The notes beneath the pieces are model-generated. The model ran no database searches. It was given only the letters and a program-made list of their open reading frames with translations, and had not been told where the DNA came from. Shown piece by piece: positions 1 to 8,501 of a DNA stretch of 64,000 nucleotides; the first letter of the stretch is position 1, and each line of letters begins with the position of its first letter. The stretch comes from Pseudomonas wenzhouensis (GTDB taxonomy: Bacteria > Pseudomonadota > Gammaproteobacteria > Pseudomonadales > Pseudomonadaceae): contig NZ_CP072610.1 in the NCBI RefSeq assembly GCF_021029445.1, forward strand, positions 2,046,001 to 2,110,000. Reading direction: 5' to 3'. The position numbers and the translations under genes were made by a program.

Positions 1-743
1 GCACTACCAAGTGGGCGGAGCTGGGCCTGGATGGCACCAGTCTGCCGTATCAGGGGGTGGACTACTGGAACTGCTACGAGTTGTCCTGGCTGCTGCCGTC
101 CGGCAAGCCGGTAGTGGCCATCGGTGAGTTCGCCATCCCGGCTGACTCGCCGAACATCATCGAGTCGAAGTCGTTCAAGCTCTATCTCAACTCGCTGAAT
201 CAGTCGGTTTTCACCTCTTGGGATGAGGTACAGGCGACGCTGGTGCGTGATTTGTCAGCGGTGGCCGGCAAGCCAGTGGCGGTGCGTCTGCGCTCTCTGG
301 CTGAGGTTTCCGAGGAAGGAGTGGCGACACTACCCGGTCAGTGCATCGATGAGCTGGATATCAGCGTCAGCCAGTACGATCACCCGCAGCCCGAGTTGCT
401 GCGTTGCGACGCCGGTCGTGTGGTGCAGGAGCGTCTGCACAGCCATCTGCTCAAGTCCAACTGCCCGGTCACTGGCCAGCCGGACTGGGGCAGCCTGGTC
501 GTCGAGTACCGCGGTGCGGCGCTGGATCATGCCAGCCTGCTGGCGTATCTGGTGAGCTTTCGCCAGCACGCCGATTTTCACGAGCAGTGCGTCGAGCGCA
601 TCTTCCTCGATCTGCAGCGCCTGCTGCAGCCGCAGTCGCTGACCGTCTACGCGCGCTACGTGCGTCGCGGCGGGCTGGATATCAACCCTTACCGCAGCAC
701 TGGGGCGATCACGCTGGAAAATTGCCGCCTGGCGCGGCAGTGA
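1..743 (+). CDS. queF: NADPH-dependent 7-cyano-7-deazaguanine reductase (QueF), 5'-truncated by window edge
   Basis: QueF reduces preQ0 to preQ1 in queuosine biosynthesis. The frame is open from base 3 without a start, so the gene begins before the window. The visible 246 residues hold the QueF motif [11 protein letters not shown] (codons near base 150) and the second-domain motif [12 protein letters not shown], whose Cys is the catalytic thiol that forms the thioimide with preQ0. The layout matches the long two-domain (E. coli type) QueF of about 275 residues, so only some 30 residues are missing. A REP palindrome follows the stop. The motifs make the family assignment firm. Confidence 0.95.
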   Translation, partial: TTKWAELGLDGTSLPYQGVDYWNCYELSWLLPSGKPVVAIGEFAIPADSPNIIESKSFKLYLNSLNQSVFTSWDEVQATLVRDLSAVAGKPVAVRLRSLAEVSEEGVATLPGQCIDELDISVSQYDHPQPELLRCDAGRVVQERLHSHLLKSNCPVTGQPDWGSLVVEYRGAALDHASLLAYLVSFRQHADFHEQCVERIFLDLQRLLQPQSLTVYARYVRRGGLDINPYRSTGAITLENCRLARQ

Positions 744-777
744 TCCGTGAAAAATGCCGCTTGGACAATGCGGCCAT

Positions 778-852
778 TGTAGGAGCCCCGCCCCGGGGCG
801 AGGCTTTTCCCGTCAGCTACGCCCTGGTTCGCGGCGGGGCGCCGCTGCTACA
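778..852. repeat. REP palindrome pair (GTAGGAGCCCCG type)
   Basis: Two facing GC-rich units between queF and the DUF4404 gene: one opens with TGTAGGAGCCCCG, the other closes with GGCGCCGCTGCTACA. Copies with the same core lie at 24420-24600. This is a typical extragenic REP doublet. Confidence 0.8.
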
Positions 853-930
853 CCTTCGATGCGTCGACGCTTGGCCAGGAGGCATTGGCTAGGCGGCGTG
901 AAACGCCAGGTCTGAACCGGAGCAGGGCAT

Positions 931-1197
931 TCAGATGCCCATATTGGCCAGGCTCTGCATGATGTTGCGCAGGGTGCCGGCAAGCGTGGGATGGCTGGCT
1001 TCGAAGCGCTCCACTGCCAGATTGACGCCATCGACCAGCGTTGCATCAGGTGCTGCTGCGGCTTCGCGTGCCAGTTGTACTTCGATTTCCTGAGTCAGCA
1101 GGTAAAGCGATGCGCGTTCTTCCTCGCTGAGCGGGGTGTCCTGAGCCAGATGTTGATGGAGGGCTTCCAATTGCTGCTGCAGGTCACTTGCGGGCAT
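931..1197 (-). CDS. DUF4404 family small protein
   Basis: An 88-residue protein of unknown function. The N-terminal half is an acidic, leucine-rich amphipathic helix with the stretch LSEEERASLYLLTQEIEVQLA. The C-terminal half ends in the family signature HPTLAGTLRNIMQSLANMGI. Both fit the DUF4404 proteins found beside core genes in Pseudomonas. There is no signal peptide or membrane segment, so it is probably cytosolic. It stands alone, convergent with queF across the REP pair. No catalytic residues can be pointed out. Confidence 0.8.
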   Translation of the reverse strand: MPASDLQQQLEALHQHLAQDTPLSEEERASLYLLTQEIEVQLAREAAAAPDATLVDGVNLAVERFEASHPTLAGTLRNIMQSLANMGI

Positions 1198-1316
1198 AGC
1201 GTTTTCTCCTTATGGAATCGGCATAGGCAGTGACTCCCGGCATGGCCGGAAGTTTTCAATCCCGTAGCTGAAGGTTAATCCATGCGGGGCGGCTTTGCCT
1301 GATTCGAGTCAATGGC

Positions 1317-2033
1317 TCAGGGCTTTTCGCCCTTGCTGCGGCGTACGCCGATATCATCCAGGCTGGCCTCGATTTCCCCGAGGTGATCGACGACCGAATG
1401 CACGCCCAGGCGATAGAGTTGCAGCGTGGCCCTGGCGCGCAAATGCTCCTGTGCGCTCGTACCCAGTGTCTGCCACTCGGCCAGGCTGTAGCCGCACAGT
1501 GGCCCGCTAGCGGCCAGGCCGATGGTCCAGCAGCCGGCATTGAGTCCGGCTTGTAGCAGCAGGGGATTCGCGCTGACGACTACGCAGCCATCGAGGCGCT
1601 CGACCTTCAGTTGGCTCAATGCCTGCCAGCAACTGTCTGGCGCAGGCCATGGCCTGGCCTGACGCATCAGTACCGCTTCGATGGTGGTGGGCAACGCTTC
1701 TGCCAGGCGCAGGCTGGTATCAGCGGGCAGGTTATCCAGCCAGGCGCAGGACATGCCGGTGGCATGCAGGGTGTGCAGCAACTGTGCAGCACCGGGAGTC
1801 AACTCGGCATGCTCGCCGGCGACCTCGCTCATTGCCTGCAGCAGCGCTTGCAGCTGTGCTGCGCTTGCCGGCTTACCGAGCCAGGCGTCAAGTGCCTGTT
1901 GCGGGGTAGCCGCCAGGCTCGCAGTGGTGTCGCGGGGATGCAGCCGTTGCAGGGTGCCGGGCAGCAAGCGGGCGCCGAAGTCGACCAGGCAGCCGGACAG
2001 TTGAAAGATCAGGGCAGTGCAGGGGGCGGGCAT
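1317..2033 (-). CDS. Phosphonatase-like HAD-superfamily protein lacking the nucleophilic Asp
   Basis: A 238-residue HAD-fold protein. The N-terminus ALIFQLSGCLVDFGARLLP lines up with loop I of phosphonoacetaldehyde hydrolases (IFDWAGTxVDFG), but the Asp that forms the phospho-aspartyl intermediate is Gln11 here. The C-terminal VVVSANPLLLQAGLNAGCWTIGLA region resembles the HAD loop that normally reads GDTxxDxxEGxxAGMWxVG, again with its acidic residues replaced. It is therefore a HAD relative that has probably lost hydrolase chemistry and may be a binding or structural protein. Its position matches a phosphonatase-like gene of the same neighbourhood in P. aeruginosa. The fold is likely; the activity is unknown. 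Confidence 0.7.
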   Translation of the reverse strand: MPAPCTALIFQLSGCLVDFGARLLPGTLQRLHPRDTTASLAATPQQALDAWLGKPASAAQLQALLQAMSEVAGEHAELTPGAAQLLHTLHATGMSCAWLDNLPADTSLRLAEALPTTIEAVLMRQARPWPAPDSCWQALSQLKVERLDGCVVVSANPLLLQAGLNAGCWTIGLAASGPLCGYSLAEWQTLGTSAQEHLRARATLQLYRLGVHSVVDHLGEIEASLDDIGVRRSKGEKP

Positions 2034-2084
2034 GGGATCATCCGTGGCATTGGTCTAGGCCAATCTAATGCTCGAGGGTGACCG

Positions 2085-2495
2085 TTAGATGACGTTGAAC
2101 GGGGTGCGTACATGCTCCGGCAGGGCCACCGATCGGCCGCTTTGATAATCGATCCACACCAGTTTGCAGTAACCCTCGCCGTAGAGCGTATGCGGGTCTT
2201 CGCTCGTGGTCAGTCGGTGTTCGATCACCAGGCTGCTGCGTCCCGCCGCGCCGGCCCTCAGCTCCACTACCACGGTGGCCGGGTGAACCACTGGTTTCAG
2301 GTAGGTATGTTGGGTTTGCAGGACCACCGGGCCGAAGGGTACGTTGCTCATCGGCACGCCAATCTGCTCGAACCAGGCAATACGCGCTTCTTCCAGATAC
2401 TGCATGTAAATGATGTTGTTGACGTGCTCGTAGCTGTCCATGTCGCCCCAGCGTACGCTGATATGTGCCGTGTGCAGCAGGATTTTCTCGGTCAT
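2085..2495 (-). CDS. Acyl-CoA thioesterase of the 4-hydroxybenzoyl-CoA thioesterase (hotdog) family
   Basis: A 136-residue single hotdog domain. The N-terminal motif VRWGDMDSYEHVNNIIYMQYLEEAR carries the catalytic Asp and the helix-start HVNN typical of YbgC/FadM-type thioesterases, which hydrolyse acyl-CoA thioesters in the cytosol. Length is normal. It lies 51 bp upstream of the HAD gene on the same strand, so the two may be co-transcribed. The natural acyl substrate cannot be told from the sequence. Confidence 0.88.
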   Translation of the reverse strand: MTEKILLHTAHISVRWGDMDSYEHVNNIIYMQYLEEARIAWFEQIGVPMSNVPFGPVVLQTQHTYLKPVVHPATVVVELRAGAAGRSSLVIEHRLTTSEDPHTLYGEGYCKLVWIDYQSGRSVALPEHVRTPFNVI

Positions 2496-2598
2496 CGCTT
2501 TTCTTCGCTATGCTGCCCAATCAGGGCTCCAGGCTTTATACTACGCGGCATTCGGCCCGCTGGCGGTGGCCATATTGATTCCTCAAGGAGAGATTTAA

Positions 2599-3303
2599 AT
2601 GCATGTGATCGGTGCTCGCTGGATCGCGCGTCTGAGTGGCCTGATGGCCCTCGTCGGCCTGAGCCTGCTGCCTGCGATGAGTCAGGCCGCTTCGGAAGAC
2701 GATCCCTGGGAAAGTTTCAATCGCCCCATCTTCCGTTTCAACGATACCGTTGATACCTATGCGCTGAAGCCGATCGCGCAGGGTTATCGCGCGGTTACCC
2801 CGCAGTTTCTCGAAGATGGCGTGCATAACGTCTTCGGCAATATCGGCGATGTTGGCAACCTGGCCAACAACCTGCTGCAGGGCAAGCTGCACAACGCAGG
2901 TGTCGATACCGGGCGCCTGATCTTCAACACCACCTTCGGCCTGTTGGGCTTTTTCGACGTGGCCAAGCATATGGGTTTGCGCAAGAACGACGAAGACTTT
3001 GGTCAGACCCTCGGTGTCTGGGGCCTAAACAGCGGTCCTTACCTGGTGATTCCATTCCTCGGCCCGAGCACCGTGCGTGATGCCGGTGGGCGCATCCCGG
3101 ACAGCTTTCTGGCTCCCTATGGGTACATGGATCATGTCCCGACCCGTAATGTCACCCGTGGCGTTCAGATCGTCGATACTCGCGCCAAGCTGTTGCAGGC
3201 CGAGCGCCTGATCAGTGGCGACAAGTACATCTTCATCCGCAATGCCTACCTGCAGAACCGCGAGTTCAAGGTCAGGGACGGGCAGGTGGAAGACGATTTC
3301 TAA
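2599..3303 (+). CDS. mlaA: MlaA/VacJ family outer-membrane phospholipid-transport protein
   Basis: A 234-residue exported protein. Residues 1-30 form a signal peptide ending SQAA, followed by the diagnostic DDPWESFNRPIFRFNDTVDTYALKP motif. MlaA removes mislocalised phospholipids from the outer leaflet and hands them to periplasmic MlaC. E. coli MlaA is a lipoprotein; no lipobox Cys is visible here, so it is probably cleaved by signal peptidase I. The start has an AGGAG ribosome site 8 nt upstream. The IS element begins 31 bp after the stop and sits in what should be the terminator region. Confidence 0.93.
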   Translation: MHVIGARWIARLSGLMALVGLSLLPAMSQAASEDDPWESFNRPIFRFNDTVDTYALKPIAQGYRAVTPQFLEDGVHNVFGNIGDVGNLANNLLQGKLHNAGVDTGRLIFNTTFGLLGFFDVAKHMGLRKNDEDFGQTLGVWGLNSGPYLVIPFLGPSTVRDAGGRIPDSFLAPYGYMDHVPTRNVTRGVQIVDTRAKLLQAERLISGDKYIFIRNAYLQNREFKVRDGQVEDDF

Positions 3304-3375
3304 GCCCTGAGAAATGTGAAAAAGGCGGCCCTGGCAGACTGTGTGAAAACCTAGCAGTCTGAGTGCAAGGTGAAG

Positions 3376-3407
3376 ACAATGCCTCTATCGGTCGATAGGG
3401 GCATTGT
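3376..3407 (+). promoter_or_regulatory. Stem-loop just upstream of the transposase start
   Basis: ACAATGCC-T-CTATCG pairs with CGATAG-G-GGCATTGT around a two-base loop, ending 5 nt before the transposase ATG at 3413. A hairpin here would cover the ribosome-binding region of read-through mRNA and could limit transposase expression. The regulatory role is inferred. Confidence 0.5.
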
Positions 3408-3412
3408 CGTTT

Positions 3413-4838
3413 ATGGGCTATATCCAAGGTGAAGATCGGCAACAAAGCAGCCTGTTTCCGCCGACATTGGAAGAGCTGGTTCCTGAGGATCATCTAGTTC
3501 GAGTCATCGAGGCCTATGTGGCTCGTCTGGATCTGAAGGTACTGGGGTTCAGCAAGGCTGAGCCGCTCAAGACTGGGCGCCCTGGCTACGATCCAGCTGA
3601 TTTGCTCAAGCTATACCTATATGGCTACTTCCAGCGCATTCGCTCCTCTCGTCGATTGGAGGCGGAGTGCCAGCGCAATATCGAGGTGATGTGGTTGCTG
3701 GGTCGTCTGGCGCCGGACTTCAAGACCATCGCGGATTTTCGCAAAGACAACAGCATGGCCTTTCAGGCGACTTGCAAGGCTTTCGTCCAGTTCTGTCGCC
3801 AGGCGAGCTTGATCAAGTGGGGAGCTGGTGGCCATCGATGGCAGCAAGTTCCAAGCGGTAGCTTCGCTGCGCAAGCACCTGAGCGTGGAGAAGCTCAAGC
3901 GTCAACAAGCGAAGCTGGAAAAACACATTGCCCAGTACCTGGCCCAGCTTGATGAGGGTGATGCACAAGACGCGCAAGAGACGATTGACCGGGCAGCGGT
4001 GAAACAGGCGCTACGCCAGCTACAGGATCGCCATGCCGATAACTTGACCGTAAAAGCGCTGATGGAGGCGCAGGGCCTGGAACAGTTCGTCGAAGGCGAA
4101 GCGGATGCCAAGAAGATGCGCTGCTCCGGCAAGAGCCCTTGCGTGGCCTACAACGTGCAGAGCGCTGTCGATGCCGAGCATGGCCTGATCGTGCATCACG
4201 AAGTGACCAGTGACTGCACCGACAACCAGCAGTTGGAGCCGATGGCCAAAGCGACTCAGGCGGTTCTGCAGCAGCCTGAGCTGACCGTCACGGCTGATGC
4301 AGGTTATTCCAACGGGGCGCAGTTTCAGGCCTGCGAAGAAGCGGGCATTACGGCTTTCGTCCCCGTGAATCGCGCGCCCAACAACCAGGGCGGCGGCACG
4401 CTGTTTGTGCGTCAGGACTTCACTTACGATCCTGCGACCGACAGTTTCCAATGTCCTGCGGGTAAGACCCTGTCGCTGAAACAGCTCAATCGTGGCACTC
4501 GCCTTTACGCAGCCCGTGCCGAGGACTGCGGGAACTGCCCATTAAAAGCCAAGTGCACACAGGCCCAACGGCGTCATATCAGCCGCCATCCCAACGAAGA
4601 GGCGTTCGCGCGGATGGAGAAACGACTCGAAACTCACCCTGAGATGATGGGACGGCGACGAGCAATCGTCGAGCACCCTTTTGGCAATCTCAAACAATGG
4701 ATTCTGGGCAACGGTCGTTTTCTAGTGCGCCATTTCAGCGGGGTGAGAGCTGAGATGGCGATGGCCGTGCAAGCCTACAACCTCAAACGTGCTATTTCGG
4801 TACTCGGGGCGCGCCGCATGATCGAGCTACTGACCTGA
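3413..4838 (+). pseudogene. IS1182-family transposase, broken by a +1 frameshift
   Basis: The first frame (3413-3952) encodes the DUF772-like N-terminus (MGYIQGEDRQQ, then GRPGYDPADLLKLYLYGY and FKTIADFRKDN). The second frame supplies the rest from about 3819: LVAIDGSKFQAV, the CxxCPLKAKC cysteine region and the C-terminal EHPFGNLKQWILGNGRFLVR block of DDE_Tnp_1 transposases. Both halves are intact apart from one extra base: at 3812-3824 the reading ATC AAG (T) GGG GAG CTG restores the family sequence if T3818 is removed. IS1182 transposases normally use a single frame, so this is probably an inactivating insertion. Confidence 0.88.
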
Positions 4839-4876
4839 ACGCTGCACTTTGCATCATTGCATCAGTAAAAACACAG

Positions 4877-4902
4877 ACGCCCCGAATCAATCGAGGCGTT
4901 TG
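4877..4902 (+). terminator. Terminator hairpin at the right end of the IS
   Basis: ACGCC-C-CGA pairs with TCG-A-GGCGT around ATCAA, followed by TTTGT. It lies 38 bp after the transposase stop. Confidence 0.6.
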
Positions 4903-4972
4903 TATTGAACCGGTTCAGTTCAGAGCGTTTTCACACAGCCTGGAACAGGCGGCTTTTTCGTAAATGCTGATG

Positions 4973-5272
4973 TCAGCTCATGGAAATGATCGCCAGGCCC
5001 AGTGATTGTCGGCCATCGCCAAGATCACTGATCCGAACCACCTCCGCATGGGCATCCAGGCCTGCCAGTTCACTGTGTTCCGAGGGGATGTGAACCTTGA
5101 CCTTGTCGCCGGTGCTCAGTGCGACTTCAGCCTCGATCTGCATGCCAGTGCTCGACAGATCCAGGCACAGTGCAGGAATTTCCTGGCCAGCATGATGGAG
5201 GATGACTGCAGTTTCCAATCGCATGCGGATGTAGTCGCGCTTCTCGCTGTACGCTCGATCATTCTGACTCAT
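4973..5272 (-). CDS. PilZ-domain cyclic-di-GMP-binding protein
   Basis: A 99-residue single PilZ domain. The RxxxR switch is R12-D-Y-I-R16 in KRDYIRMR, and the D/NxSxxG motif is DLSSTG at 38-43; both c-di-GMP contact motifs are intact. There is no other domain, so it probably acts as a small effector binding a partner protein. It is transcribed away from rssB, with the two starts about 210 bp apart. The same PilZ-RssB-RssC order occurs in P. aeruginosa, but its target is unknown. Confidence 0.9.
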   Translation of the reverse strand: MSQNDRAYSEKRDYIRMRLETAVILHHAGQEIPALCLDLSSTGMQIEAEVALSTGDKVKVHIPSEHSELAGLDAHAEVVRISDLGDGRQSLGLAIISMS

Positions 5273-5484
5273 CGACCCTGTCCTCTTCTTATGAGCTGTC
5301 CTGCGGCCCTTATAACTCCCGCCGATTTGACCTGTAAAGCCGCCGGGCGACGACCGGTTCCAGCTTGAATCGGGCGGCAGATGGGAGTACCGTCTGCCCC
5401 TGAAATCGCCCTGGCACCCTGATGAGGTGCCGCGCCACGGGCAGTGATCATTAATTGCCCCGGCGCAGTTTGCCTGGATATCCC

Positions 5485-6669
5485 ATGCACAAAACCAGTG
5501 CCACTTTGCTGATCATCGACGACGACGATGTCGTGCGTGCAAGCCTCGCGGCCTATCTCGAAGACAGTGGCTTCAAGGTGTTGCAGGCCAACAACGGTTT
5601 GCAGGGGCTGGAAGTGTTCCAGCAGGAAAGTCCGGAGCTGATGATCTGTGACTTGCGCATGCCTCAGGTCGATGGTCTTGAGCTGATTCGGCGTATCAAT
5701 GCTCTGGGCGTGGAGGTGCCGGTGATCGTCCTCTCCGGTGCCGGGGTGATGAACGATGCCGTCGAGGCATTGCGCCTGGGGGCTGCCGACTACCTGATCA
5801 AACCACTCGAAGACCTTGCCGTGCTGGAGCATTCGGTGCGTCGTGCGCTGGATCGCTCGCGCCTGCGCGTCGAGAACCAGCGCTATCGCGAGAAGCTGGA
5901 AACCGCCAACCGTGAGTTGCAGGCGAGCCTGCATCTCCTGCAGGAAGACCAGAACGCCGGTCGCCAGGTGCAGATGAACATGCTCCCGGAGACGCCCTGG
6001 CAGGTCGATGACCTCAGCTTTGCACACCAGATTATCCCGTCTCTGTACCTGTCTGGTGACTTCGTCGACTACTTCCGTATCGATGAGCGGCGTATCGCTT
6101 TTTACCTGGCCGATGTTTCCGGGCATGGCGCGTCCTCGGCGTTCGTCACCGTGCTGCTGAAGTTCATGACCACGCGCTTGCTCTATGAGTGGCGGCGCGG
6201 CGGTACGCTGCCGGAATTCAAGCCTTCTGACGTGCTCGGGCATATCAATCGCGGGCTGATCAATTGCAAGCTGGGCAAGCACGTGACCATGCTCGGTGGT
6301 GTCATCGATCAGGCAAAGGGCACGCTGACTTACAGCATTGGCGGGCATCTGCCACTGCCGGTGCTGTTCGAGAACGGACAGGCGCGGTATCTGCAAGGTC
6401 GCGGTTTACCGGTTGGCCTGTTCGAAGAGGCCGAATACGGTGATTTGCTCATGGACTTGCCGGCGTCCTTTAGCCTGACCCTGCTCTCGGACGGCATTCT
6501 CGATCTGTTGCCAGGCGACACCCTGAAAGAAAAGGAACTGGCGTTGCCACAACTGGTTAGCCAGGCTGGCGGTACGCTGATCGGTTTGCGTCAAGTTCTC
6601 GGTCTGGCCAATCTGGGCGAGATGCCGGATGATATCGCCTTGCTGGTGTTGAGCAGGAACCTTGCATGA
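5485..6669 (+). CDS. rssB: Response regulator with PP2C-type (SpoIIE) phosphatase output, RssB-like
   Basis: 394 residues from the ATG at 5485. Residues 4-120 are a receiver domain with acidic pocket D12-D13, phospho-acceptor D56 (ICDLRMP) and conserved K near 108 (YLIKPLED). A coiled-coil linker (about 125-170) leads to a SpoIIE/PP2C phosphatase domain with LSGDFVDYF and LADVSGHGASSAF, whose Asp residues hold the metals. Such proteins dephosphorylate an anti-anti-sigma factor when their receiver is phosphorylated. The partner is almost certainly the STAS protein encoded next, whose start overlaps this stop (ATGA). A GTG/TTG-type start at 5455 is possible, but the ATG fits family length. Confidence 0.9.
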   Translation: MHKTSATLLIIDDDDVVRASLAAYLEDSGFKVLQANNGLQGLEVFQQESPELMICDLRMPQVDGLELIRRINALGVEVPVIVLSGAGVMNDAVEALRLGAADYLIKPLEDLAVLEHSVRRALDRSRLRVENQRYREKLETANRELQASLHLLQEDQNAGRQVQMNMLPETPWQVDDLSFAHQIIPSLYLSGDFVDYFRIDERRIAFYLADVSGHGASSAFVTVLLKFMTTRLLYEWRRGGTLPEFKPSDVLGHINRGLINCKLGKHVTMLGGVIDQAKGTLTYSIGGHLPLPVLFENGQARYLQGRGLPVGLFEEAEYGDLLMDLPASFSLTLLSDGILDLLPGDTLKEKELALPQLVSQAGGTLIGLRQVLGLANLGEMPDDIALLVLSRNLA

Positions 6670-7160
6670 ATCCTGGGATTAGCCCCGGTCGCATCCAATT
6701 TGCCGAGCAGGATGGAACCTTCGTCCTGAAGTTCGTCGGTGAAGTCCGTCTGACCCTGTGTTCAGCACTGGATGCCACGATTGAAAAGATTTTCACCGCG
6801 TTGAATTTTTCGGCCATCGTCATCGACCTGACCGAAACCCGCAGCATCGACAGCACCACCCTGGGCTTGCTGGCGAAACTGTCCATTCTGTCTCGGCAGA
6901 AGGTGGGCTTGCTGCCGACCTTGGTTACCACGCACGACGACATCACGCGCCTGCTGGAATCCATGGGCTTCGATCAGGTGTTCAACATCGTCGACCGGCC
7001 GGTTCCGTGCCCGGATTGCCTGGACGATTTGCCGTCTCAGGATCAATCTGAGGAAGTGGTCAAGGCCAAGGTGCTGGAAGCGCACCGTATCCTCATGGGG
7101 CTCAACGATTCCAATCGCGAAGCCTTTCGCGATCTGGTCAGCGCACTCGAGCGGCACTGA
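6666..7160 (+). CDS. rssC: STAS-domain anti-anti-sigma factor, RssC-like
   Basis: 164 residues. Residues 10-110 form a STAS domain; the helix-start motif IDLTETRSIDSTTLGLLAKL contains Ser63, the expected phosphorylation site. The C-terminal tail has a CPDC pair and an acidic helical segment not found in minimal SpoIIAA proteins. The 4-bp overlap with rssB implies translational coupling, and RssB's phosphatase domain would act on Ser63. The cognate anti-sigma kinase is not in the window. A convergent terminator shared with tal follows. Confidence 0.88.
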   Translation: MNPGISPGRIQFAEQDGTFVLKFVGEVRLTLCSALDATIEKIFTALNFSAIVIDLTETRSIDSTTLGLLAKLSILSRQKVGLLPTLVTTHDDITRLLESMGFDQVFNIVDRPVPCPDCLDDLPSQDQSEEVVKAKVLEAHRILMGLNDSNREAFRDLVSALERH

Positions 7161-7172
7161 TCGAGTGCATTG

Positions 7173-7237
7173 CGTAGGGTGCGCTGTGCGCACTGATATC
7201 TGCCGAGAAAATCCCGGGTGCGCACAGCGCACCCTAC
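7173..7237. repeat. REP pair (GTAGGGTGCGC / GCGCACCCTAC type)
   Basis: GTAGGGTGCGCTGTGCGCAC faces GGTGCGCACAGCGCACCCTA across a short AT-richer spacer (65 bp total). This family recurs at 26660, 30651, 33726, 56437, 57293 and inside pqqH. Confidence 0.85.
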
Positions 7238-7254
7238 CTTCGAGTTCGCAATGA

Positions 7255-7285
7255 AAAGGGGCGTCAGCCAAGCTGACGCCCCTTT
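7255..7285. terminator. Bidirectional terminator between rssC and tal
   Basis: A perfect stem AAAGGGGCGTCAGC / GCTGACGCCCCTTT with a CAA loop lies between the convergent rssC and tal genes. It is T-rich on both strands. Confidence 0.85.
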
Positions 7286-7290
7286 GTCAT

Positions 7291-8217
7291 TCAGGCCTTG
7301 GCGGCCAGCAGGGCTTCGAGTTTTTCCTGGTCACGGGCGAACAAACGGATGCCCTCGGCCAGTTTCTCGGTGGCCATGGCATCCTCATTCAGGGCCCAGC
7401 GGAAGGCTCCTTCGTCGAGGCTTTGGCGAGGCTCGCCGCTTGCGCCGGGCTGTAGCTGACGACTTAGTTGGCCATCGTCCTCGGCCAGCTTCTGCAGCAG
7501 GTCGGGGCTGATGGTCAGCCGGTCGCAGCCGGCCAGTGCTTCGATCTGGCCGAGGTTGCGGAAGCTCGCCCCCATCACCACGGTGTCGTAGCCGTTGGCC
7601 TTGTAGTAGTCATAGATACGCGTGACCGATTGCACGCCCGGATCTTCGCTGCCGGCGAAATCGCGGCCCTCGGCTTTCTTGTACCAATCGTAGATGCGCC
7701 CCACGAACGGAGATATGAGGAATACACCGGCATCGGCGCAGGCCTGCGCTTGGGCGAAGGCGAACAACAGGGTCAGGTTGGTCTGCACGCCGGCTTTTTC
7801 CAGCTGCTCGGCGGCGCGGATGCCTTCCCAAGTGGAGGCGATCTTGATCAGCACGCGGTCGCGACCGATACCGGCCTTTTCATACAGGCCGATCAGGCGT
7901 TCTGCGCGGCGCAGGGTCGCGTCGGTGTCGAACGACAGGCGCGCATCGACCTCCGTGGAGATGCGTCCGGGAATGACCTTGAGAATCTCCTGGCCGACGG
8001 CAACCCCGAAATGATCGCAGGCCAGACCCAGATCGCCCTGACCGGCGCTCATGGCCTGGTTCAGCAGGTCGGCGTAACGGGGTAGGGCGGCGGCCTTGAG
8101 CAGCAGCGAAGGATTGGTGGTGGCATCCACGGGTTGCAGGCGGGCGATGGCGTCGAGGTCGCCGGTATCGGCGACTACGGTGGTGAACTGCTTGAGTTGT
8201 TCCAGCTTGGAGGTCAT
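7291..8217 (-). CDS. tal: Transaldolase
   Basis: 308 residues, full length for the classical (TalB-type) transaldolase of the pentose phosphate pathway, which moves dihydroxyacetone between sedoheptulose-7-phosphate and glyceraldehyde-3-phosphate. The Schiff-base Lys125 is in [13 protein letters not shown]. The N-terminal [12 protein letters not shown] and the phosphate-binding region near [19 protein letters not shown] are intact. It is a cytosolic, single-gene transcript ending in the shared terminator. Confidence 0.97.
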   Translation of the reverse strand: MTSKLEQLKQFTTVVADTGDLDAIARLQPVDATTNPSLLLKAAALPRYADLLNQAMSAGQGDLGLACDHFGVAVGQEILKVIPGRISTEVDARLSFDTDATLRRAERLIGLYEKAGIGRDRVLIKIASTWEGIRAAEQLEKAGVQTNLTLLFAFAQAQACADAGVFLISPFVGRIYDWYKKAEGRDFAGSEDPGVQSVTRIYDYYKANGYDTVVMGASFRNLGQIEALAGCDRLTISPDLLQKLAEDDGQLSRQLQPGASGEPRQSLDEGAFRWALNEDAMATEKLAEGIRLFARDQEKLEALLAAKA

Positions 8218-8501
8218 GACGTAGCCTTGTCGTTACAGATGGCATGACCTTACCCGAGGCGCAGCGGGCGCTCAACGGTCGGATCACTGACAATATTTAG
8301 CGATTCAGGGCTGCGCTTTTCTCGGGTTCATTCGTCTTGACCCATAACGTATAACGGCACGTGCCGCAGTATCTGGAATGCGTCTGTCAGCGTTCGCTCG
8401 ACTCCGACTGCTTGTTCAGTTGCAGCCGCATCGGCAGCGCGGTCAGTGTCGACAGTGGCTGCGGGCATGGGACGCGGCCACTATCGCCTCAGTGCGCCGG
8501 A
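8218..8501. other. Gene-free stretch between dusA and tal
   Basis: 284 bp holding the tal promoter region and the dusA 3' side. Short frames here lack homology-like motifs, and no strong hairpin or repeat was seen. Confidence 0.5.

Larger units (their letters stand above)
3335..4942 (+). mobile_element. IS1182-family insertion sequence
   Basis: About 1.6 kb, bounded by imperfect inverted repeats: CAGACTGTGTGAAAAC at 3335-3350 and its counterpart GTTTTCACACAGCCTG at 4927-4942 (one mismatch). It carries one transposase reading frame of the IS1182 family, broken by a frameshift. CCTGG occurs at 3330-3334 and again at 4939-4943. This may be a 5-bp target duplication, in which case the right edge is a few bases earlier. 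The element lies between A-rich and T-rich arms (AAAAAGGCGGCC before, GGCGGCTTTTT after), suggesting entry into a terminator-like site downstream of mlaA. Confidence 0.9.

Noticed and set aside
3812..3830. Programmed frameshift in the IS transposase
   Set aside because: There is no slippery run such as A7 or AAAAAAG at the site, and IS1182 transposases are normally single-frame; an extra base is simpler.
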